Program-made: the position numbers and the translations under genes
In this document: positions 43,982 to 53,378 of the stretch, piece after piece
Layout of the letters: every line of letters starts with the position of its first letter
Position numbering within the stretch: position 1 is the stretch's first letter
The notes under the pieces: generated by a model
Databases searched by the model: none
The model's input: the letters and a program-made list of their open reading frames with translations, nothing else
Told to the model about the DNA's origin: nothing
Assembly (NCBI RefSeq): GCF_002028405.1
Contig: NZ_CP020046.1
Coordinates: 1,550,001 to 1,614,000 of the forward strand
Direction of reading: 5' to 3'
DNA length: 64,000 bases
Source: Thiomonas intermedia
Lineage (GTDB): Bacteria > Pseudomonadota > Gammaproteobacteria > Burkholderiales > Burkholderiaceae_C

Positions 43982-44467
43982 TCAATGGAATTCCCGCCCC
44001 CGTGTCACCAGCCGTCCGAGCAACGGCGTCAGGTCCTCCAGATGCCCGGCGATGAGGCTGGCCGTGTCGCCTTCGCGCTGCCAGGTGCCCGCTACCGCCA
44101 GCAGTCTCGCTCTCAGCAGCACCGTGCGCTGCCGCTGCCGCAGGCCCTTCCAGCAAATCACCTGCACCACCCCGGTCTCGTCCTCCATCGACACGAAGGC
44201 CGTGCCCTTGGCCGTTTCCGGCTGTTGCCGCAAGGTCACGATGCCGCAGGCGCGCACGATGCGGCCGTGGGGTGCTCGCGTCAGTTCTTCCGCCGTCTGC
44301 AGCCGCCGCGCGCTGAGCATGGGTCGCAGCAAGGCCAGCGGATGCCGCCGCAGCGTCATCCCGGTCGCGGCGTAATCGAACACGATGTCCTCGCCCTCGG
44401 GCGGGGCGGGAAGGTCGAGCCAGTCCTCCCTGGGTGCGGCGTCAAGCAAACCCGGCGGGCGTTCCAC
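43982..44467 (-). pseudogene. C-terminal fragment of error-prone DNA polymerase DnaE2 (ImuC)
   Basis: About 160 residues match the very end of DnaE2: GMTLRRHPLALLRPMLSARR, GRIVRACGIVTLRQQPETAK, TAFVSMEDETGVVQVICWKG, ending VTRGREFH. This is the OB-fold region of a polymerase of over 1000 residues. All catalytic domains are missing and sequence above 44467 is unrelated. The intact gene was therefore cut off by an insertion or deletion, probably when the island entered. Confidence 0.85.
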
Positions 44468-45121
44468 CGCCGCACCATGTGCGAGTGGTCGGCCACTGTG
44501 CCTCCGAAGCCAACCTTTTTCAAGGCGAAAAAAAAGCCCGGCCTCTGGCTTGACCGGCGGGGCACTGCTGCAGCAGAGCCCCGCCTTGGCGCCGACTGGT
44601 GGGTCGACTTGGTCGAGATGCGTCCAGAAAATAGTGCTCTATTCTCTGGCGTCAAAAAATGTCGCGATCTCGGCCCGTCCAAATAGGGGGAGGTCGGCCC
44701 CGGCGTAATTCTTTATCGGCTCTGGCGTTTTTCGCCGGTGCTGCACGCCCCGTGCAAGTCGCGTGAACAACTGAGCGGTTCGGATCGGGTTTGAACAACC
44801 CGCGCAGGGTCGCGAGCGCTAACGCTGGGGCTCTTTGCCGCGTGCAGCGCACATAGCGTCCCGAGATGGTCCACCTGGGGCCACAGCGACAGCGCTCGAG
44901 GCCGGGAACCCCGGCGCGGCAGCGGTGGGGGGCGTGCGTCCGCGCTGCGGCAGCAGCGCCCCGCCTCGTTCCTGGTCGGCCGACAGGACGGGTGCTGGGC
45001 GGGCCGCTGGGCTGCCGACATCCTCACCAGGGCTGTTCTAGCGCTGCGATGAACAGTGAGGGGCCGGCATGGGCGGAAGAGGCCATTTTGAATTGAAATG
45101 CTCCCGTGAACTGTGGGGGTC
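44468..45121. other. 654-bp GC-rich segment without identifiable gene
   Basis: No ORF here has a believable protein sequence. An A-run near 44528 and an AT-rich stretch near 44630-44660 interrupt otherwise very GC-rich DNA. It lies between the DnaE2 fragment and the recombinase module and may be part of the recombinase element's control region. Confidence 0.4.
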
Positions 45122-45310
45122 ATGGATGCAACCACGACCTCAAACACCGCGCCGCAATGCGCCGACCCTAAGCCGCGGGTTCTCGATTCTGCAGAAGCCG
45201 ACGGGAGGGCCGTCCGACAACTGTCTGCAGCGCACATCGATCTCTTGAAAGCGCTCGCAGCCCGGGCTGTGCGCAATTACTTGACGTCAGCCGTTACGCC
45301 TCCCGCATGA
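45122..45310 (+). CDS. Small hypothetical protein upstream of the recombinase
   Basis: A 62-residue ORF beginning MDATTTSNTAPQCADPKPRV, with a helical core AAHIDLLKALAARAVRNYLT. No family recognised. It has a plausible start context (GTGGGGGTC before the ATG) and lies 187 bp before the serine recombinase on the same strand, as small accessory genes of such elements do. No other evidence; it may be a chance ORF. Confidence 0.4.
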   Translation: MDATTTSNTAPQCADPKPRVLDSAEADGRAVRQLSAAHIDLLKALAARAVRNYLTSAVTPPA

Positions 45311-45497
45311 AGGCAGCAACTCACGTCGGCACTTACGCCTGGTCCGGCCAGCGACCGTCCGTCGAACGTCCAGTTCATGCGTCTGCTCGCCGGCCGGGCG
45401 GCGACGGGACAATTGACGCCCCCGGTACGCGGCCAGGCCCGCCGGTTCAACCGTGTTACTCCTAATGCCATCTTGACGCTGTACCCTTAAATCGACC

Positions 45498-47088
<1,591 letters not shown>

Positions 47089-47463
47089 AGTGATGATGCC
47101 GGGTGCGTGCATTTGGCGTTTTTCGGCATAAATCGTCTATAAACAATAGGTTAGTGAAGTCTCTGCTGCGCTGCATGGGCGTCCTTGACGCCGCACTGCG
47201 GTGCATTATGCCGATCAATGCCGCTATTTGGTTAAGATTAGCATAAATCAAAAGTTCACATGTTTGACCTTCGGTGTCGTTGTCGACGCGGAGCCTGCCA
47301 GTGCTGTGGTCTTCGATATATGGCAGGGCTTTACGCCTGATTCCTGGAAGAGATACAGCCGATGGTCCGGCGCTGAGGGCTTCACTGTGCGCAGAGCTTT
47401 ATCATCACTATCGTGGCCAAACGTTAATAGTGGACGTGGCTATGTTCACTCGTGAGAATAACC
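47089..47463. other. AT-richer spacer between recombinase att site and fic
   Basis: No gene. The segment 47130-47270 is more AT-rich than its neighbours and could be the outer flank of an att site or an upstream control region for fic. I see no tRNA 5' half here that would restore the truncated tRNA. Confidence 0.45.
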
Positions 47464-48627
47464 ATGCAGCGCGGAGAGACGGGACAATTTGAGGTCGCAA
47501 GCACCGCGGGCGAGGTCGTACACGCCTTCATCCCGACACCGTTGCCGCCGGTCCCGCCGCTGGATCTGACCGGGCAGCGACAGAAGCGACTCGAAGCCTC
47601 GCTGCTGGCCTGCGGCCGGCTTGACGGCATCGCGGCGATGTTGCCTGATCCGGACCTCTTCCTATACACCTATGTGCGCCGCGAGGCCGTGCTCTCCAGC
47701 CAGATCGAAGGAACACAGTCGTCGCTGTCCGACCTGCTGCTGTTCGAGCTGGAGGATGTGCCGGGTGTCCCTCTGGACGACGTGGTCGAGGTTTCCAACT
47801 ATGTCGCTGCACTCGAGCATGGCCTGACGCGCCTTCGCGGTGGCTTTCCGCTGTCCAATCGGTTGATCCGCGAGGTGCATGAGAAACTGCTGGCGCGCGG
47901 CCGAGGGGCGGATAAGCAGCCCGGCGAATTCCGTCGCAGCCAGAACTGGATCGGCGGGACCCGGCCAGGCAATGCGCTGTTTGTGCCCCCGCCACCCAAC
48001 TTCGTCGAAGCATGCATGGCCCAGCTCGAGGCCTTCCTGCACGCCGAGGACGACGGCTTGCCTACGCTGGTACGGGCGGCATTGGCGCATGTGCAGTTCG
48101 AAACCATCCACCCCTTTCTCGACGGCAACGGGCGGGTTGGACGTCTGCTGATCGCCTTGATTCTGTTCGAGTCGAACGTCCTGCGACAGCCGCTGCTGTA
48201 CCTGTCGCTGTTTTTCAAGCAGCATCGCGAGGAGTATTACCGCTTGCTGGGCCTCGTACGCACGTCCGGCGACTGGGAGTCGTGGCTCGACTTCTTCCTG
48301 GATGGGGTGGCACAGACCGCTGGCCAAGCCGTCGAGACCGCGCACCGGCTGCTGGCTCTGTTCCGAGACGATGCTGCTCGTGTGCAGGACCTCGGTCGGG
48401 CCGCTGCGAGCGCGTTACGTGTGTTCGACGCGTTGCGTGCACGACCCCTGAGCAGCATCGGCACCATCGTCGAGCGCACGGGTGCGGCCTATCCCACCGT
48501 CGCTCGGGCCGTTGAGTCCCTTGAAACTCTTGGCATCGTTCGCGAAGTGACTGGTCGCAAGCGCGAGCGCGTGTTCGGCTACACGCACTATCTGGACATC
48601 CTCAACGAAGGCGCTGAACCCTTGTGA
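47464..48627 (+). CDS. Fic-domain protein (AMPylase, class II) with C-terminal winged helix
   Basis: A 387-residue Fic protein. The active-site motif HPFLDGNGRVGR is at 216-227. An N-terminal inhibitory helix carries SSQIEG at 78-83, the (S/T)xxxE(G/N) motif whose Glu blocks ATP binding, which makes it class II and self-inhibited. The C-terminus has a winged-helix segment (GTIVERTGAAYPTVARAVES, LGIVREVTGRKRERVF). Such proteins transfer AMP to protein hydroxyls; the target is unknown. ATG 47464 chosen; a GTG 12 bp earlier is possible. It stands alone, followed 47 bp later by the IS630. Confidence 0.92.
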   Translation: MQRGETGQFEVASTAGEVVHAFIPTPLPPVPPLDLTGQRQKRLEASLLACGRLDGIAAMLPDPDLFLYTYVRREAVLSSQIEGTQSSLSDLLLFELEDVPGVPLDDVVEVSNYVAALEHGLTRLRGGFPLSNRLIREVHEKLLARGRGADKQPGEFRRSQNWIGGTRPGNALFVPPPPNFVEACMAQLEAFLHAEDDGLPTLVRAALAHVQFETIHPFLDGNGRVGRLLIALILFESNVLRQPLLYLSLFFKQHREEYYRLLGLVRTSGDWESWLDFFLDGVAQTAGQAVETAHRLLALFRDDAARVQDLGRAAASALRVFDALRARPLSSIGTIVERTGAAYPTVARAVESLETLGIVREVTGRKRERVFGYTHYLDILNEGAEPL

Positions 48628-48732
48628 TGTTCTAGCGCCGTCACATCTCCGATGACCTTCACTCTCGGCTCCTAGTACAACATCCCTGAAATACCGTTAC
48701 ATAGAGAGGGGCATGAAGTAGACTGTTTGGCC

Positions 48733-49872
48733 ATGAGTCGTGAGCGCGTGGCATCAGTCATCAAGTTGTCGAGGAAGGATCAGGCGAAGCTGCGAGATAC
48801 GCTGCGTCGGGGTACGGCGCCGCAGCGCGACGCGCTGCGAGCGCGGATCGCGTTGCTGCTCCACGATGGACACACGATCTCGTCGATCGCATCGACGTTG
48901 CAGGTGTCGCGGCCGACCGTGATGCGCTGGCGAGAGCGGCTTGCGCAATCGGGTGTGGAAGGCCTGCACGAGGGGCTGCGCCCGGGCCGACCTCGACAGA
49001 TTGACCCGGCGCAGCGTTTGCAACTGCTGGCGCTAGCGTGCGAGACCGGCGAGGATCGCGCCGGGACGCTGCCGACGCTGGATGAGTTGTGCGTGCGCGC
49101 AGTGGAGCGAGGCGTGGTCAAGCACATCAGCCGTAGCCACTTGCAGCGCATTTTGCAGGCTGGCGACGTGCGGCCGCACCGCGTTCGGCAATGGTTGCAT
49201 TCGCCCGACCCGCAATTCCGCGAGAAGGTCAACGCGATTTGCGCGCTGTACCGGCGCGCGCCCAAGGGCAGCGTGGTGCTGAGCGTCGATGAGAAGACCG
49301 GCATCCAGGCCATCGAGCGCAAGCATGCGGATCGCCACGCGCAACCCGGGCGACTGCGCCGCCACGAATTCGAATACATCCGCCACGGTACACAGGCGCT
49401 GACCGCGGCGCTGGACGTGCATACCGGCCGTGTGCTGGGGCGCTGTACCGATCGCCGCACCCAGGCCGACCTCGTGGCTTTCATGGAAGACGTCGCGCGC
49501 GCATATCCCAGCGGGCCCGTGCATGTCATCTGGGACAACCTCAATACCCATCGCGCCTGGGGCGTGTGGCAGGCGTTCAATGCCCGACACGGCGGACGCT
49601 TCGTCTTTCACTACACCCCGCTGCATGCCAGTTGGGTCAACCAGATCGAGTTGCTGTTCGGCATCTACGCCCGCCGGGTGCTGCGCCGTGCCAGCCACAT
49701 CTCGGTGCACCATCTGCGCGAGCGCACCGAGGACTTCATTGCCCAGCGCAACCTCGATCCGCGACCGTTCCGCTGGACGTTTGCAGGCTTCGAGTTGCAA
49801 ACTGGGGAGCCTAGGCATCACGTCCATTGCTCTCGCCATGACCGCACCCCTCGTCCCCGACCCCGCCAGTGA
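48733..49872 (+). CDS. IS630 transposase, copy 2
   Basis: Identical, residue by residue, to the transposase of copy 1, with the same helix-turn-helix, DDE residues (SVDEKTG, VIWDNLNTH, NQIELLF) and length of 379. The intact frames and identical sequence suggest both copies are active or recently so. Confidence 0.93.
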   Translation: MSRERVASVIKLSRKDQAKLRDTLRRGTAPQRDALRARIALLLHDGHTISSIASTLQVSRPTVMRWRERLAQSGVEGLHEGLRPGRPRQIDPAQRLQLLALACETGEDRAGTLPTLDELCVRAVERGVVKHISRSHLQRILQAGDVRPHRVRQWLHSPDPQFREKVNAICALYRRAPKGSVVLSVDEKTGIQAIERKHADRHAQPGRLRRHEFEYIRHGTQALTAALDVHTGRVLGRCTDRRTQADLVAFMEDVARAYPSGPVHVIWDNLNTHRAWGVWQAFNARHGGRFVFHYTPLHASWVNQIELLFGIYARRVLRRASHISVHHLRERTEDFIAQRNLDPRPFRWTFAGFELQTGEPRHHVHCSRHDRTPRPRPRQ

Positions 49873-50134
49873 ATTGCAGGGCTTGCTCGCCCAGTTGACC
49901 GGGCACGCCGCCGCCCGAGTGCGCCGCTATGGCAAGCATCTGCTCATCCAGATGCAGCGCGACGAATCCCTCGACACCGTCGCCCGATTGACCGAGACAG
50001 GGCGCGACCACTACGTGGCTGCCTTTCGAACCCATTCAGGGCGTTGGGAGCCACTGCCCGCCTCCGGCAACCTGCACCAAACCGCCGAGATCGTGGTCGC
50101 CATGCTGGCGCCATACCTTGATCCTGAGCTGTAA
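49838..50134 (+). CDS. Accessory small protein of the IS630 element, copy 2
   Basis: The 98-residue second gene of the element, identical to that in copy 1 and overlapping the transposase 3' end by 35 bp. Function unknown. Its right end lies 22 bp from the element's terminus. Confidence 0.65.
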   Translation: MTAPLVPDPASELQGLLAQLTGHAAARVRRYGKHLLIQMQRDESLDTVARLTETGRDHYVAAFRTHSGRWEPLPASGNLHQTAEIVVAMLAPYLDPEL

Positions 50135-50161
50135 CTCTATTTAAGGGATGTTGTACTAGTC

Positions 50162-50878
50162 ATGCAACCGCAAAGCCACGAAAGAGGCAGTGCGATCAAA
50201 CTCGGCGCGCGTCGCTTTCGATGGGAGATCGTCAGACTCAGCGCAATTCGGGGTCTCCACCAGGCGATTCCAAACGACGTGGCCGCCGGCTATCCTGGTA
50301 CAGAGGATGATGTGCTGGCATTGACCACAGATGGAATCAGCCTTCTATTGCATCTGCATCCCCTGATCTTGCAGCAGGCCGGAAAGAGGGTGAGCAAGGG
50401 CTTCGTTGTCATTGGTGGGTTGAACACGTGGCAAGCCCTTCAGCCGTGGCATGCGGCCAGGATGCGGCTTGAGTCGATCGAGTCCAGCCGCCTCAGTGAT
50501 CAAGAGTGCGTCGCCACCCAGCAGATTTCTACACCCAACGCGGGCAAAGATCGATCACGCGCCGCTTGTTCCGTGCTCGAACCGCTCATCGAAGAAGTTC
50601 CGGCGCTCGTCATATCCAGCAAACTCGACGACGATGACATCGCTCGGTTGGCCCTCGCCGAGCGATGGCTCTTGGCCGCCAGTGTTGCACCCAAGCGGAG
50701 GATCGGCCGTGAATTGACCGCTCTTCATGGGCAAGCAAAGACACTGGGCCTTATCGACGAACTCACACCGCAGCTGCGGACTTTTACGGCATTGGCCCGC
50801 GTATTGGGTGTGACGACCCAGGGCCTACGGAAACAGCGCAGCGATGTAGACAGCAGCGACGATGGTGCAGACGCCTGA
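50162..50878 (+). CDS. First gene of the recombinase operon: unrecognised 238-aa protein (faintly ParB-like)
   Basis: A 238-residue cytoplasmic protein starting MQPQSHERGSAIKLGARRFR. I do not recognise a family with certainty. Residues 22-100 loosely follow a ParB N-terminal pattern: VRLSAIRGLHQAIP, then GFVVIGGLNTWQALQPWHAA, like the box that reads G-x-R-R-x-x-A in ParB. The C-terminal part is helical with LARVLGVTTQGLRKQR, which could be a DNA-binding helix-turn-helix. The stop overlaps the next gene by 17 bp. The IS630 insertion ends 5 bp before its ATG and has removed its native leader. Confidence 0.75.
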   Translation: MQPQSHERGSAIKLGARRFRWEIVRLSAIRGLHQAIPNDVAAGYPGTEDDVLALTTDGISLLLHLHPLILQQAGKRVSKGFVVIGGLNTWQALQPWHAARMRLESIESSRLSDQECVATQQISTPNAGKDRSRAACSVLEPLIEEVPALVISSKLDDDDIARLALAERWLLAASVAPKRRIGRELTALHGQAKTLGLIDELTPQLRTFTALARVLGVTTQGLRKQRSDVDSSDDGADA

Positions 50879-53378
50879 GACAGAACCCGCGAGCCGAGCC
50901 ACGGGCGCGATCGAGCGGTTGTCCCGGTTGTGTGGCCACGATGCGGACGTCAATGCATTGCTGGAATGGATTGAGCCGCCCGCATCGGCACAAGCGTTGC
51001 CACTGGTCCTCGAGGGCCTGCGCGATCTGTTGCCAGTCATGCGCGATCTTGCAGCGGACAAGCCGGACTTGTTCGACGTTGTTGACAACGCGAAATTCGA
51101 TGCGCTGAGAAGTGGCCTCGAAGAAATTGCCCCTGTCCTTCGCAACCTCCCAGCAGAGCTGGAACTGGCTGAAGTCCGTCCATCGCCTCGGCGCCCCAAG
51201 CAACCGTTCCGCGGGGTGATGTCAGGGTATCCCTTGTATACCCTGATCGGGACATGGCGGCATTTTGAAGCACGCGATGCCAAAGCCAAGACCATGCGGC
51301 CCGCCCTGGCTGCCATTGTCTTGTTTGCGAAGGTGCGCAGTGTCATGCAGCACGGGGCTGACGATGGCGCGACTCCCCTGTATGCCGGAGCCAAGGCTGC
51401 ACGGCAAATGCTCGAAAGTGCAGCGATCCCCGAATCGTGGAGCATGTCGTTATCTGGCCTGATTGACGGCATTCGCGGGAGCGAAGCACAGTACCGCAGT
51501 GTCGCGGACGAGGGTGTACGCCATGCAGAACTGCGACGCCTGGTCGAGCCAGTTCTAAGAGCTCGCGGCCTGATCGCCGAGCGGCCTCCCAATGGCGCGC
51601 CCGAAGACCACGTCGTCGTCATCGAGCTGCAGCAGGCGCTGCCGACGGATCGCATTGACGTGCAGCGGGAGCTCCGCCTCCACACCAGCACCAAGGACGA
51701 TCTCGAACGGGATGGGCTGACCCCGGGTGAGTTCGACACGGCGGAGGAGTACATCGAGTGGACTGAGTATGGGGAGGACTGGGATGCCGAGGCGAGCCCT
51801 GCAGGGATCGAGTTAGAGCCATTGGAGCGGAGTCTCGCGGAGCAGGTCATTCGAGCCCGGAGTCTGATTGGGCGGCGCGAACGGGCCGCCCAGCTGCTCG
51901 CCTGCGACTGGATACGCCCGGCTGACGTTGAGATCGCAGCGCTGTGGGCGACTCTGAAGCTTCGGCCGACAGCAAGCCCTGACGATCAGGAACGGGAAAT
52001 CAGAGCACTGCTGGCCGTGACATTGTGGACGGGCAGGCCGGTTCAGGAGGTCGCAAGGATGCAGATCATCAACCGGCGTGAAAAGGCGCCCGAGCAGTGG
52101 TCGGCAGGCCTGTTGATGTGGGCCATCGATACCCGCGATCTGGCCGCCTCGGTGCTGCGTCCAGTCGGCCAACCCAAGCATCGCGGCATCGACCTTGGCC
52201 AGGCCTTGCCAACCGTTGACCGTATCACGCTCGATGTGGATGAGCTCCTCGGTGACTTTCTCGTCGTCTTGCCCAATGCGGCTTCCCTGGCTTCGTCTGA
52301 GCGGGTTCGAGCGGCCATGGCGTTCGCCACGCCGACGAAGACCTTGATCGAAGCATCGCGGAGTTGGGTACGCGAGCACGCAAAGCAGGAGCACGGTCGC
52401 CTCACCTTGGCGATGGTCGAGACGTGGATGTTCAGATGCATCGTTGAGCACCGTCGCGACCATGCACTCGCCAGTTTGTTGACGGGGAGGCCGCATCAAC
52501 TTGCCGACACCGGTTTGCATTACCTCTGCGTCAGTGCAGACGAGGCCGCGCAATGGCTTCGCGCTGAACAGCGGCAGAGGTTGGCCGAATTGAGTCGGGC
52601 GGCGCTCCCCATTCCCTATGCCATCGCCGAGGACAGAGAAATCCGGGCGCAGATCGGTAAAGCGGTGACCACAGTCGTTGGTGCACGGGTTGTGCCCCGA
52701 CTCGAAGTGATCCATCGCATGGTTCGGTCACTGCGGAAGGAACTGGATTTGCAACGGGGCATGCCGATGGCCAGCGATGCCCGCTTGAAATTGCACAACG
52801 CCTACACGCAGTATGTGCATGCGATGCTTCGTTTTGCCCTTGGGATGCGTGACGTGGGACAACCGTTGCCCAATTGGGAGCGCATCGACACGAAGAACAT
52901 GGTCGTGCTGCTGAGCGACAAGGATGATGTGGCCAGCACGGCCACACGAATCGCGCCGCTTTGCCCCACCCTTTCCCGGCAGCTCCAGCTTTACGCGAAG
53001 CACTGGCGCGCGACTTGGGCGAAGTTGCTCTCACACTCATGCGATAGCCTGCCTCCGGTGTTGTTCTACCTTTTGCGCAAGGGCTCGCATGTCCAGGTGA
53101 TCGAGCGCCCCACTGCGGAGATGCGGCAGCAATTCAAGCTTCTAACGGGCTACGGTCTGCCGCTGAATTCAAGTCGCCACTGGCTGCGGACGCGCCTCGC
53201 ACAGGAGGGCGTGCCAGGCGAGATGATCGAAGCTTTCATGGGGCACTGGCAGCGAGGCGCTGAGCCGTGGGGACGGTATAGCGCTCTGCCTGCGCGGGTG
53301 GTGACCGAGACCTTGCGCCCAACGTTGGAAAAACTCGTGTGCGAGGCGGGTTTCAGCGCGCTAAGAGGCTGGGCATGA
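50862..53378 (+). CDS. Giant tyrosine-recombinase-fold protein B (838 aa)
   Basis: An 838-residue protein with a divergent tyrosine recombinase domain only at its C-terminus: ArgI in LRFALGMRDVGQ (Arg663), a possible beta-hairpin Lys in LLSDKDD (Lys687), HxxR in SSRHWLRTRL (His773, Arg776), His795 in FMGHW, and nucleophile Tyr806 in WGRYSALP. All five catalytic positions are filled. The first 600 or so residues are helical with an acidic patch around 285-320 and match nothing I know. Ordinary integrases are 300-450 residues. Its ATG lies within gene A and its TGA overlaps the next ATG (ATGA). Confidence 0.85.
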   Translation: MVQTPETEPASRATGAIERLSRLCGHDADVNALLEWIEPPASAQALPLVLEGLRDLLPVMRDLAADKPDLFDVVDNAKFDALRSGLEEIAPVLRNLPAELELAEVRPSPRRPKQPFRGVMSGYPLYTLIGTWRHFEARDAKAKTMRPALAAIVLFAKVRSVMQHGADDGATPLYAGAKAARQMLESAAIPESWSMSLSGLIDGIRGSEAQYRSVADEGVRHAELRRLVEPVLRARGLIAERPPNGAPEDHVVVIELQQALPTDRIDVQRELRLHTSTKDDLERDGLTPGEFDTAEEYIEWTEYGEDWDAEASPAGIELEPLERSLAEQVIRARSLIGRRERAAQLLACDWIRPADVEIAALWATLKLRPTASPDDQEREIRALLAVTLWTGRPVQEVARMQIINRREKAPEQWSAGLLMWAIDTRDLAASVLRPVGQPKHRGIDLGQALPTVDRITLDVDELLGDFLVVLPNAASLASSERVRAAMAFATPTKTLIEASRSWVREHAKQEHGRLTLAMVETWMFRCIVEHRRDHALASLLTGRPHQLADTGLHYLCVSADEAAQWLRAEQRQRLAELSRAALPIPYAIAEDREIRAQIGKAVTTVVGARVVPRLEVIHRMVRSLRKELDLQRGMPMASDARLKLHNAYTQYVHAMLRFALGMRDVGQPLPNWERIDTKNMVVLLSDKDDVASTATRIAPLCPTLSRQLQLYAKHWRATWAKLLSHSCDSLPPVLFYLLRKGSHVQVIERPTAEMRQQFKLLTGYGLPLNSSRHWLRTRLAQEGVPGEMIEAFMGHWQRGAEPWGRYSALPARVVTETLRPTLEKLVCEAGFSALRGWA

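Larger units (their letters stand above)
48675..50156 (+). mobile_element. IS630-family element, copy 2 (1482 bp)
   Basis: Same length, same ends and same orientation as the copy at 28602-30083, flanked by TA (48673-48674 and 50157-50158) in a CTAG target. It has inserted between fic and the three-gene recombinase operon, 5 bp before the ATG of the first operon gene. Both encoded proteins are identical to those of copy 1. Confidence 0.95.
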
